Positions 39,055 through 47,552 of a stretch of 64,000 nt of DNA are shown here, in pieces. A program made the position numbers and the translations under genes. Source of the DNA: Treponema sp. JC4 (GTDB lineage Bacteria > Spirochaetota > Spirochaetia > Treponematales > Treponemataceae); assembly GCF_000260795.1 (NCBI RefSeq), contig NZ_AJGU01000001.1:1-64000 (forward strand). The letters are read 5' to 3'. A model generated the notes under the pieces. The model was not told the origin of the DNA. It saw only the letters and a program-made list of their open reading frames with translations, and made no database searches. Position 1 is the first letter of the stretch, and the number at the start of each line of letters is the position of its first letter.

Positions 39055-42000
39055 TTATTTTACAACCATCACCTTTCGGGTTTCGTCTATTCCAGCTGCC
39101 TTGATTATTACAAAATACATTCCACGTGCACATGGAGATCCGGCATTATTTTTTCCATCCCAGTAGTAAAAATGTTCTCCGGCCGATGCACTGCCGCGGT
39201 TCAGGTATTTTACGATATTTCCGTCCAGCGTCATAACGATTACATCAAGATTTCCGCTGGAAGGCATGTTTACTTTGACAACGGTTTTTTCTCCGTTTAG
39301 CGAATTAATTACGTTGTTTAAGATTGTTACTCCACCTCTCTGTTCATTGATAGATTTAAGAGTCATGTACCATGGGGTCAGACTGAGAAGGTCTGCCGGG
39401 TTTGAAAGGGTGAAGGCAAAGAGCGGATTTGGATTTGTTAATGTGTAAGTGTCGTGCTCATAATCGCATTGTGGTGAAAGATAATGAGGAATAAAAGCCC
39501 CGGCTGAATCGCAAAGCATGTAGAGGAAGTCTGTTTGTGAGCCAGGTCGAAATCCTTTTACCTTTTCTTGAGGAATCTTAATGATGTAACCGTTTAAAGG
39601 TGAGTCATTTATAAATCTACTTTTTTCTAAATCATGTAAGAAGTGAGAATTAAAATCCGGAGTGTAGCTGTGGAAATCCATAATTGAAGCGCCGGAATTG
39701 TCTGGCAGCCAGGCTTCAGAAGTTTTATCATAATTTGTATTAAGGGTTGGGAAAACTGAAGCTGAATCCGGACTATCTGTGATAAAGAGTTTTAAGACAG
39801 GAGGATAATCGCTTTCTGCTGCTGAGTCATTTCCCGTGTTTACTTTTGATACAATAGAGATTTCCTGGCCGTATGGCAAAGTTCCGTAGTTTTTCTGTGA
39901 TTTAGAAAAATCGTGAACGGCTTCTGAATTTTCACTGTAGATGTTTTTAAAGAAATCCTGATCAGCCCCCTCCGCTGTGCTTACTGCTGAAAGATATGCA
40001 TAAGAAGGGCTTACAGCACCAAGTGCAAAGTCGGATATAGTATGGGCAGTTTTTAGAATCATACAGTTTTCGCCGTCTTCGAGGTGATCTTTGTCGGTTT
40101 CCTGAATGAAAGAAACATATACGCCTTTTTCTTCTGTTACGTGGTCATAGTTTGTAGGAGGGTATAGGTTACTTCCATCATCTTTTTTAGGGTGAACAAG
40201 GCGGATGTAAAGGTTTTGTATGTCTGCCAGGGTGACGTTTCTGGTAAGTTTTAGAGTTACAATTTCTAAACCACTTGAAGTGTTTTCTATTGTAGCAGTC
40301 TGGCTCTTATCAATTTGAAGATCAGAAGAGACAGGATTTCCTGAAGCATCAATAGAAATAAGTTCAAAGCAACGAGGGAAAATCTCTTTCATTGGCTGGG
40401 TGATTGTTTCTCTTGTAACTACCATTGTTGATTCATTTAAATAGTAATAAGAAATTTTATTATTATCTGTAACAATAGGTTTAGAGAAGGTTAGAGAAAT
40501 TTTATTTCCCCCGATTGCACTAAGAACTGCGCTGAAAGATGGCGGAATGCGGGGAGTTTTTTCTGATTCCGGGATTCCGTCTGTTACGGCGGTAAAAGAT
40601 CTGTCGCTGTAATCATCAGGATCATAAGTATAATTTTTTAGTCGTTTACCCCATTTATCTGTAAGAAGATAGCCGCTGATAATGATGAATTCTTGATTGT
40701 TTTCATCATAATCAAAAATATATTGAGGAATGTAGAGACTTGTTTTTACCCGCTTAAAATGACCTGTTGAGTCTGTGTATCTTCCGCTACCTACATAGGT
40801 TCCGCTTGCGTCAGTGTTCCAGGTTGTACTTGAAACAATGTAGATTGCTGTAGGATTTGCAGCAGGAAGACCTGTTCCACTTTTAGAATTGTAAACCGCA
40901 GTTACCTTACCGTAAATAGACATTGAGTCTCCAATATTGATTTCATTTATCAAATTGGAATCTGCAAGTTCGCTGTTTGTGTTGCGCAGGGGGCGTTTTT
41001 TATTGTCGAACTCAAGGTGGATGCGGTTATCGGTTACGGTATAAGCCTTTGTAATTTCAAAATCTTCGTAGTCAAAGTTTTTACAGGTGGTGAGAGTGCA
41101 GTCTTCTGCCGGAATCTGGGCCTTTGAGCCGTTGGAAGAGCCATCCTCGCATTGAACGGTTATGTTTGAAATATTTGAATTTATTGCTTCTGCACAGAAA
41201 TTCTCGGGACTGTCATTCTGAGGAATGATGATACTTGAGTCTGCCCCGCCAGTCAGGCTGGCTCCGTTTATGTAGAAGTTTCCTTTTTTATCACTGCTGT
41301 TTCCGGCCTTTAGGGCTGCGTTATCAGAAAGAAGCAGGCTTGCATTTAAGTCGGCCTTATCAATGACTGTGCCGTCAGGCAGGGCCAGCAAATCAGATAC
41401 AGGAATGTTTACGTCAGTCCAGCCGGCCGGACGGGTAGCAAAATGATCGTAGGTGAAAGTTGAGTTCTGGTAGTTTGTACCCAGAATAATCAGGTCATTC
41501 AGGGCTGAAAGGGTTTTGTTTACTGTAAGAGAGCCTGAATAAACGATTATGTTTTTTGCAGAAATATCAAAATTAAAGGTCTGAGCTTCTTCTGTTTTTA
41601 TATAAAAATTACCCGGAATTGCAGAATCCTTTTTGAAATCAACGCTGGCAAAAAGATAAAGGTCATTTGTAAGGGGGAAATCCCTGTATTCAAAAGTACC
41701 AGATTTAATCTTAAGGTCATAAAAACTTGACAGTTCCGGCTGAGAAGAAGAAAAAGACGGGTTAATGATTGTCTGTGTGCTTTCGTCTGTGAGCTTTTCA
41801 AAAATGACGGTTCCGCTGCCTGCTTCAAAAATACCCGGCTGATCAGAGTCAGTTTTTTTATCAGTAAGTTCTATCCTGTTTATGGTAAGGTTTCCGCCTG
41901 TCATCGTGAGTTTGGCATTTTCTGTAATCTTGAGGGATTTTACTTCATATGAGCCAGAATCAGCTGTAAAAAGCGGCTGGTTAGCTGCAGCAGGGATAGT

Positions 42001-45000
42001 AATGTCAAAGGTTTTTAGACAGTCTTCAAAGGTCTTTGTTGAGTATGAAAAATACCAGTTATCTTCGTTTTCCCATTTTTCGTCAGCAACACCTGTCCAT
42101 TTATATTCCCGAGGAACACCGTCTGTTACGTCTGTGTAGGCTGAAGAAAGAGGAGAATAGGCTTTTAATCTTTTTCCCCATTTGTCTGTTATCAGATATC
42201 CGCAGATTAAATTACCGCTTGAATCAGAAACATATTGAGGAATGGTAAGGCTTGGAATATTTTCACTTCTGATGCCTGTGTGGTTTGTGTAGTCATCACC
42301 TCCTGCAGAAGTTCCAGTAGCGTCCATGTTCCAGCAGGTTTGGTCGGTGTAAAGATATACGTGTGATTTTAATGCAGGCGGTACATCACTTCCGTTTTCT
42401 GAATAGTACTCCGCTGTAAAGCCTTTTCCGTCAGAAGTGGTGATTGCATTAAGATCTATGATTTTTCTGATTTCGCGAGGAAATTTCAGATAAATGCGGT
42501 TGTCGTATACTGTGTGAGCTTCTTCGATATTTAATTCGTCGCTGTCGAAATTCTTACAATTATCAAGTGCTATAGTTCCACTGTAAGGAATCTGGGCTTT
42601 TGAACCATCAGATGAATTGTCGGAAAGGCATTTTACTGTGCAGTTTGTTATTGTAGCTTCTATTGCTTCGGTACAGAAGGTTTCCGGGGTGTCATTCTGA
42701 GGAATTGAAATAAACCATTCTCCTGTTCCGGTCAGGCTTGTTCCGTTAATGTAAAGGTTTCCGTTTCCTCCGGAAGCTGACAAAGCAGCAGTTCCGGCAG
42801 AAAGGGTTGCTCCTGCGGTGGCTGTAATTTTTGCTGAAAATGTTTGGAGTTTGCTTTCGTCCGGCAATTTGCCTATATCAGAAACCGGGATATTTACACT
42901 TGTCCAGCCGTCAGGTCTAGCAGCAAAATGATTATAATTGAATTTACTGAGGTCACTCTCATCTGGTTTATATTCTGTTCCTAAAATTATAAAATCCTTC
43001 TCCGCTGCAAGAAGTGATGTTGCTGTGCTAAGGTTTATTGTTCCGCCATATGCCAAAATATATTCTGAACTTATAGAATCAGCTATATCTGTTGTACCAG
43101 ACAGGAAGTATATGTTTTTTGCAGAATAGTTTTCTGCAAGGTTTAGGCTGCCTGCCTGTGCATTAATCAGAAGATTTGTAGTTGTTAATGGATTTGTAGC
43201 TGTAGAAATTGTCAGGTTATCATTAAGTATTAAATTAGTTACAGAAACCGGGCTTTCGAGACTTAATGCGGTTCCAGATAATACTTCCATACTTTTGATA
43301 CTTGTGACTGCATCCGTACCATATTTTATTTTTGCAGTTGCTCCTGAAAGCTGAAGCATACCGCCAGTTTGAGTGAAGCTTCCGTTATTTGTGAATGAGC
43401 CTGCATTTAACATTCCCATGTTTTCTATTGTCAAAGAAGCCCCAGCTTCAATTGTCATTGATTTTACCTGCCAGCTTTGGTTAGAAGCTGCCCTTGTTGA
43501 GATTACCGGAGAATTTGCTGTAGGTTTTATTGTGATATCATTTTCCTGAAGGTTTTGTTCAAGAGATTTATCTTTGTGCAGATTGTACCAGTTCCTTTTT
43601 ATTGCCCATGAAGTGTCAGCCTGACCTGACCATGTTGGTGTTTTATCGGTACCGTCGCTTGTTCCTGTATAAGGACTGTAAGGCTCTAGGTGTTTGCCCC
43701 ATTTATCTGTGATGGTAAAGCCGTAGTCTGATGTTTGTGGAATTGTGAGGCATGGAACAACAGAACGCCATTCTGATTTTGAATCTGTGTAATTACAGGC
43801 GACTATAACAGCCTGAGGATCTGAAGGATCCATATTACCTGTGGCATCCATATTCCAGGTGGTTTTATCTGTTTCTATGTAGAATACTGTAGGACGGAGT
43901 GGGTCCGGGTTGATGGATGTGTCTTGCGGAACTTCAGTACTGGTAAAATAATTTCCGTCTGAAACTGTTATTGCATTTATGATTTTTTGATCACTAAGTT
44001 CTCCCTGGGTGTTTCGGGTTTCCCGGTTCATGGTGATTTTGATTTTGTTGTCGAATACGGTTTCGGCACTTTCGATGATGAAATTTTCTTTGTCAAAATT
44101 ATGACAGGTGTTATCAACGGAGCCTCCACCTACAGGAATTTGTGCTTTTGAACCGTCCTCACTGCCGTCTGAGCAGGCAACCGTAATGTTTCTTATTGTT
44201 GAAAAAATTGAATAGGCACAAAAATGTTCAGCAGAATCATTTTGAGGGATAATTATTTTATTGCCGCCAGAAGAGCCGTAGAGGTTTGCCCCGTCTATAA
44301 AAAAGTTACCCTCTCCGCTTGTTCCTGCCTTAATGTCTGCTCCTGCTGAAAGATAAAATGTTGAAGAGTCGGACCATGGATCATTGGGATTTATGTCCAG
44401 AGAGACAGGTGTGAAGCTATCAATCCATCCATCCGGTCTGTTTGTAAATTGTTCATATGTATAGATTGTATATTTATAATTTGCGCCGCCTATTATGAAA
44501 TCTTTTTTTGCAGAAAGAGTTTTTTCTGCGGTAATGTTTCCGTCACGCAAAAGAATGATTATGCTGTTTGCTTCAAAATCTTCGGTGAGGGTGATGTTTT
44601 TATTTGTGACAGGTGAGTAACTGGCGGTTTGAACTTGAAGCCAGCCTAAAGTTAATTTTTTCTTTGGATCTGTTCCTTTTGAAAATGAAGAGCCTGAGTT
44701 TAAAGTTAGCATTGTCAAATTCATATCAAAAGGCATTGTAAAACTTGCATCTTGTCCTATGGAAAGATTACCAAGTGTTATTGAGTCAGAAAAGGCACGA
44801 ATGAGAGTTGGGTTAGATTGGGAGTTGTTAAGTTTTGCTAATTCAAGAGTACCATCATAAGTTCCATAGGCATTTTTTTCTGAAATAAATTTTCCTGTAC
44901 CTGTGGTTACTATTTTATTTGTTGAAAGCTGGCCACTTTTATGTGTTACTTTAGAACCTCCTGTTATGGTAAGGCTACCAACAGAAATATTACTTTCGAT

Positions 45001-46281
45001 AACAGGCTGTCTTGAACTTGATTGCTCAGAAATTACAATATCATATTCGCCAAGATTTGAAGGGTCAAAACCTGCAATTCCAGAATAGGACCAATTATTT
45101 TTGTTTGTCCATTTATGATCTTCTGCACCTGTCCAGGTTGGGCTTTTATAATGCCATGATAAACGACCAATTTCCATAAAACTTTCTTCAGGTTGTTTTC
45201 CATCTGGACTATAAAATTTAATTGTTATTCCATTTTTCTTTGTTGTAATTGAATCACTGCAAGAAAGTTTGTATGTAGTAGAAACTTTATTATTAACTAT
45301 TGGGTGTGTTGTATCTGTTGGTCTTGCATAAATAATTGAATCTCCTGAAGAAATATTTCCTGTTCCTATTTCTCCATCTACCAGAACTTTGGAATTTGTT
45401 GTATTTCCTACTTCCGTTATGGTGTATTCTTCATCACCAGCAATTTCTACTTTATAAGGAAAATTTAAATTCCATTCTCCTGAGTCAAAATAACGGCGCG
45501 TAAATGTAATTGTTGCATCAGAAGTGGGAAAGTTATCTGGAATTGTTATATTGCAAGAATAGGCTGGTGTTACACCTTCACCTTCGTAAGGTAAACGCTT
45601 TTCAGCGTTTATTAAGTATTTTATATTTGCAGGTCCCCAGTTTACGATTCCACCACCATTTGGCATATAAAGATAGCCGTCTCCTTGAAATGTTAGTGTT
45701 CCATTACTGTTTGCCCATAAAGTTTCGGTTATGATTAGTTTTGTAGTTTGATCAGCGATAGTAAGTGTGTGTGTGCCACTACTTGGAAAGTCTAGTGTGT
45801 TGGCTTGAAATGTTCCTGAACCAATAATATCTACGTTTGCATTTATAGAATGGGCATTATTTTCGGCTATAAGCATTAATTTTACAGTACAGATTATTGT
45901 AAAAGAGCTTAAATTTATTGTAATTTTGTTACTACCTTTAGTATTTAGGTATAAATCATGTATTACAATACTCTTATCAAGTGTGATAGTTGTTACTGCT
46001 TCTCCTGTTACAAAAGCAGCATCAGTATCAGTATGTGGATATTCATTTTCTCCAGTAGCAGTCCAATCAGTGTCTTCGCTTCTTCCTATTGTTTCTGGAA
46101 CAGTTGATGAACCGGTATATTTTTCCCAGTTAGCATAATTCGACCAGTTTGTATTGTTTCCATTTCCACTCCAGCGGTAAGCAGTTTGCGAAAAAAAATT
46201 CTGTGTATTCAATAGTAATAGACAAAATACAATCGTTTTGAGAAGCTTTTTAAAATGTCGGAAGCTCAGAAATCCTTTCAT
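39055..46281 (-). CDS. giant secreted modular surface protein with C-terminal FlgD-like domain
   Basis: The 2408-residue protein has a long signal peptide (residues 12-33). A start module WSGNGNNTNWSNYANW is followed by three longer repeats. Each begins with W[ST]G.xD..W....NW (near residues 380, 885 and 1394) and continues with left-handed beta-helix-like strands. Each ends with an IPQND...FC and GSKAQIP block (near residues 664-705, 1179-1220 and 1674-1715). The last ~75 residues are a FlgD-type Ig domain ending DGKNNAGSPCARGMYFVII, followed by KVMVVK. This resembles large adhesins or polysaccharide-binding proteins. No catalytic motif seen. The function is unknown; it is followed downstream by the PilZ gene's promoter. 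Confidence 0.75.
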   Translation of the reverse strand: MKGFLSFRHFKKLLKTIVFCLLLLNTQNFFSQTAYRWSGNGNNTNWSNYANWEKYTGSSTVPETIGRSEDTDWTATGENEYPHTDTDAAFVTGEAVTTITLDKSIVIHDLYLNTKGSNKITINLSSFTIICTVKLMLIAENNAHSINANVDIIGSGTFQANTLDFPSSGTHTLTIADQTTKLIITETLWANSNGTLTFQGDGYLYMPNGGGIVNWGPANIKYLINAEKRLPYEGEGVTPAYSCNITIPDNFPTSDATITFTRRYFDSGEWNLNFPYKVEIAGDEEYTITEVGNTTNSKVLVDGEIGTGNISSGDSIIYARPTDTTHPIVNNKVSTTYKLSCSDSITTKKNGITIKFYSPDGKQPEESFMEIGRLSWHYKSPTWTGAEDHKWTNKNNWSYSGIAGFDPSNLGEYDIVISEQSSSRQPVIESNISVGSLTITGGSKVTHKSGQLSTNKIVTTGTGKFISEKNAYGTYDGTLELAKLNNSQSNPTLIRAFSDSITLGNLSIGQDASFTMPFDMNLTMLTLNSGSSFSKGTDPKKKLTLGWLQVQTASYSPVTNKNITLTEDFEANSIIILLRDGNITAEKTLSAKKDFIIGGANYKYTIYTYEQFTNRPDGWIDSFTPVSLDINPNDPWSDSSTFYLSAGADIKAGTSGEGNFFIDGANLYGSSGGNKIIIPQNDSAEHFCAYSIFSTIRNITVACSDGSEDGSKAQIPVGGGSVDNTCHNFDKENFIIESAETVFDNKIKITMNRETRNTQGELSDQKIINAITVSDGNYFTSTEVPQDTSINPDPLRPTVFYIETDKTTWNMDATGNMDPSDPQAVIVACNYTDSKSEWRSVVPCLTIPQTSDYGFTITDKWGKHLEPYSPYTGTSDGTDKTPTWSGQADTSWAIKRNWYNLHKDKSLEQNLQENDITIKPTANSPVISTRAASNQSWQVKSMTIEAGASLTIENMGMLNAGSFTNNGSFTQTGGMLQLSGATAKIKYGTDAVTSIKSMEVLSGTALSLESPVSVTNLILNDNLTISTATNPLTTTNLLINAQAGSLNLAENYSAKNIYFLSGTTDIADSISSEYILAYGGTINLSTATSLLAAEKDFIILGTEYKPDESDLSKFNYNHFAARPDGWTSVNIPVSDIGKLPDESKLQTFSAKITATAGATLSAGTAALSASGGNGNLYINGTSLTGTGEWFISIPQNDTPETFCTEAIEATITNCTVKCLSDNSSDGSKAQIPYSGTIALDNCKNFDSDELNIEEAHTVYDNRIYLKFPREIRKIIDLNAITTSDGKGFTAEYYSENGSDVPPALKSHVYLYTDQTCWNMDATGTSAGGDDYTNHTGIRSENIPSLTIPQYVSDSSGNLICGYLITDKWGKRLKAYSPLSSAYTDVTDGVPREYKWTGVADEKWENEDNWYFSYSTKTFEDCLKTFDITIPAAANQPLFTADSGSYEVKSLKITENAKLTMTGGNLTINRIELTDKKTDSDQPGIFEAGSGTVIFEKLTDESTQTIINPSFSSSQPELSSFYDLKIKSGTFEYRDFPLTNDLYLFASVDFKKDSAIPGNFYIKTEEAQTFNFDISAKNIIVYSGSLTVNKTLSALNDLIILGTNYQNSTFTYDHFATRPAGWTDVNIPVSDLLALPDGTVIDKADLNASLLLSDNAALKAGNSSDKKGNFYINGASLTGGADSSIIIPQNDSPENFCAEAINSNISNITVQCEDGSSNGSKAQIPAEDCTLTTCKNFDYEDFEITKAYTVTDNRIHLEFDNKKRPLRNTNSELADSNLINEINIGDSMSIYGKVTAVYNSKSGTGLPAANPTAIYIVSSTTWNTDASGTYVGSGRYTDSTGHFKRVKTSLYIPQYIFDYDENNQEFIIISGYLLTDKWGKRLKNYTYDPDDYSDRSFTAVTDGIPESEKTPRIPPSFSAVLSAIGGNKISLTFSKPIVTDNNKISYYYLNESTMVVTRETITQPMKEIFPRCFELISIDASGNPVSSDLQIDKSQTATIENTSSGLEIVTLKLTRNVTLADIQNLYIRLVHPKKDDGSNLYPPTNYDHVTEEKGVYVSFIQETDKDHLEDGENCMILKTAHTISDFALGAVSPSYAYLSAVSTAEGADQDFFKNIYSENSEAVHDFSKSQKNYGTLPYGQEISIVSKVNTGNDSAAESDYPPVLKLFITDSPDSASVFPTLNTNYDKTSEAWLPDNSGASIMDFHSYTPDFNSHFLHDLEKSRFINDSPLNGYIIKIPQEKVKGFRPGSQTDFLYMLCDSAGAFIPHYLSPQCDYEHDTYTLTNPNPLFAFTLSNPADLLSLTPWYMTLKSINEQRGGVTILNNVINSLNGEKTVVKVNMPSSGNLDVIVMTLDGNIVKYLNRGSASAGEHFYYWDGKNNAGSPCARGMYFVIIKAAGIDETRKVMVVK

Positions 46282-46369
46282 ATAATATAGAATATTATCA
46301 CGCAGAAAGAAGGAATTTTCAAATTTTTAGGAAAATCATTGCCGGAATTTGTAAGTTTTTTTTGTGGAC

Positions 46370-46801
46370 TTAAATATTAACTTCAGGGCTTAGTTTTAAA
46401 AATTCTTCCGGCATTAGAACTTTGATTTTTGAGCTCTTGAAGCCATCTGTATCACGCGTGATTATGTAATCACATTTAAAAGACTGGGCACACTGATCCT
46501 GGAGGCAGTCTTCAAAATCTTTGAAAGAGGAATTTTCTAAAGCAGATAGAATTTTTGTTTTATCTATGCTTTCTATTTCAAAAACAGAAATTAGAGAAAT
46601 AAGCAGCCTTCTTAATTTGGCATCATCATATTTTTTTCTGGCTATATACCAGATGTTGTTAAAACTGTGGGCTGCTATTACACCTTGCAGCTCTCCATTC
46701 AGGCAGGCCTGGAAAATTCTGTTTGAATTGTAATAAAAAGGTTCTCGTTTTAGGAAAACATCCAGCAAAATATTTGTATCAATTAAGATTGTATTTTTCA
46801 T
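46370..46801 (-). CDS. PIN-domain ribonuclease toxin (VapC-like)
   Basis: The 143-residue protein has the acidic PIN residues: ILIDTNILLD with Asp8, DFEDCLQ and IITRDTDGF. PIN toxins cleave tRNA or rRNA. Its ATG lies inside the upstream regulator gene (23-base overlap), with AGAGGA before it, so it is translated as the second gene of a toxin-antitoxin operon. It lacks a typical VapB partner; the neighbour is an XRE-type protein. Confidence 0.85.
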   Translation of the reverse strand: MKNTILIDTNILLDVFLKREPFYYNSNRIFQACLNGELQGVIAAHSFNNIWYIARKKYDDAKLRRLLISLISVFEIESIDKTKILSALENSSFKDFEDCLQDQCAQSFKCDYIITRDTDGFKSSKIKVLMPEEFLKLSPEVNI

Positions 46802-47330
46802 TCAAAGCATCCTCTAAAGCTTTTTTGTAGTAAGGATCATCGGAATCTGAATAGCAGGGAGTTACTTCAGCTAAAATTGCCTGTATGTTTTTCACGGCTT
46901 CCTTTCTTCTTTTTAATTCTTCGCTTTCATCCTCGATATAATATCTGATATGTTGTCCTGCTTTTAATTTTGATTTCAGTCGTGAATCCAGAATCTTTAT
47001 GGAATCTCCGTCAAAAATTCCATCGTAAACTTTTCGAGGTGTAGTTCCATATTGGATTTGTGGTTCTGCAAAAGTAAGCGGGGATGCTTCTTTTGTTTTA
47101 TACAGAAAAGCTTCATGATTTGTTTTTTCAAGTGAAGGTATTTTGTTTTCTATTATGAAAGATTCTTTTACAGAATAAAGTTTTGCAAGTTCTGAAAGTG
47201 TATGCGTATTAGGAATGACACTTCCTTTTTCATATTTTATATAAGATTGACGTGAAATACCCAGTTTCTGAGCCACTTCTTCCTGTGAAAGAGAATTTAA
47301 TTGTCTTAGGTATTTTAGTATTTCTTTCAT
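46779..47330 (-). CDS. XRE-type helix-turn-helix regulator, probable antitoxin
   Basis: The 183-residue protein has an N-terminal HTH: LNSLSQEEVAQKLGISRQSYIKYEKGSVIPNTHTLSELAKLY (residues 11-52). The remaining 130 residues are hydrophilic and unassigned, and could bind the PIN toxin. Two inverted repeats lie in its promoter, so it probably represses its own operon. TACAAT is six bases before the ATG, with no ribosome-binding site. Confidence 0.82.
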   Translation of the reverse strand: MKEILKYLRQLNSLSQEEVAQKLGISRQSYIKYEKGSVIPNTHTLSELAKLYSVKESFIIENKIPSLEKTNHEAFLYKTKEASPLTFAEPQIQYGTTPRKVYDGIFDGDSIKILDSRLKSKLKAGQHIRYYIEDESEELKRRKEAVKNIQAILAEVTPCYSDSDDPYYKKALEDALNEKYNLN

Positions 47331-47336
47331 AGTTTT

Positions 47337-47398
47337 ATTGTAGTATAAATTTACAGAATGTCAATTAAATTTGAAGTATATATTTACAAGATGTAAAT
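47337..47398 (-). promoter_or_regulatory. promoter and paired operators of the XRE/PIN operon
   Basis: Minus-strand TTGACA (47364-47359), 16-base spacer, TACAAT (47342-47337). Two inverted repeats: ATTTACA-gaa-TGTCAAT (47349-47365, one mismatch), overlapping the -35 and spacer, and a perfect ATTTACA-aga-TGTAAAT (47382-47398). Their centres are 33 bases apart, about three helical turns, so both lie on one face of the DNA. Confidence 0.7.
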
Positions 47399-47412
47399 TA
47401 CTGGGGGTTTTT

Positions 47413-47500
47413 AAGGGGGTAAGCAAGTTCTTGCGTCCCCCTTAGGCGAAGGGGTGGGCGAAGACCGCAGGGCTGAGCCCAGGGGAAGGCTTTCCCCTCC
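47413..47500 (+). repeat. structured intergenic repeat, family R1 (copy 3)
   Basis: Diverged first part: AAGGGGG/CCCCCTT around GCAAG/CTTGC. The second part follows copies 2 and 4: GGGC/GCCC middle stem and the GGGGAA/TTTCCCC end hairpin. It lies between the XRE operators and the GH43 gene. Confidence 0.75.
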
Positions 47501-47540
47501 TTCCTCTTACTTTTTTCTATTCCCTGGCCTTTATTTGCTG

Positions 47541-47546
47541 TATAAT
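47541..47546 (+). promoter_or_regulatory. -10 element of the GH43 gene
   Basis: Perfect TATAAT, six bases before ATG 47553. The -35 is poor. The start site would coincide with the ATG. Confidence 0.5.
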
Positions 47547-47552
47547 ATCCCT

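Noticed and set aside
47454-47552. Longer GH43 protein starting within R1
   Set aside because: The extra residues come from the repeat, and TATAAT would lie inside the coding region.
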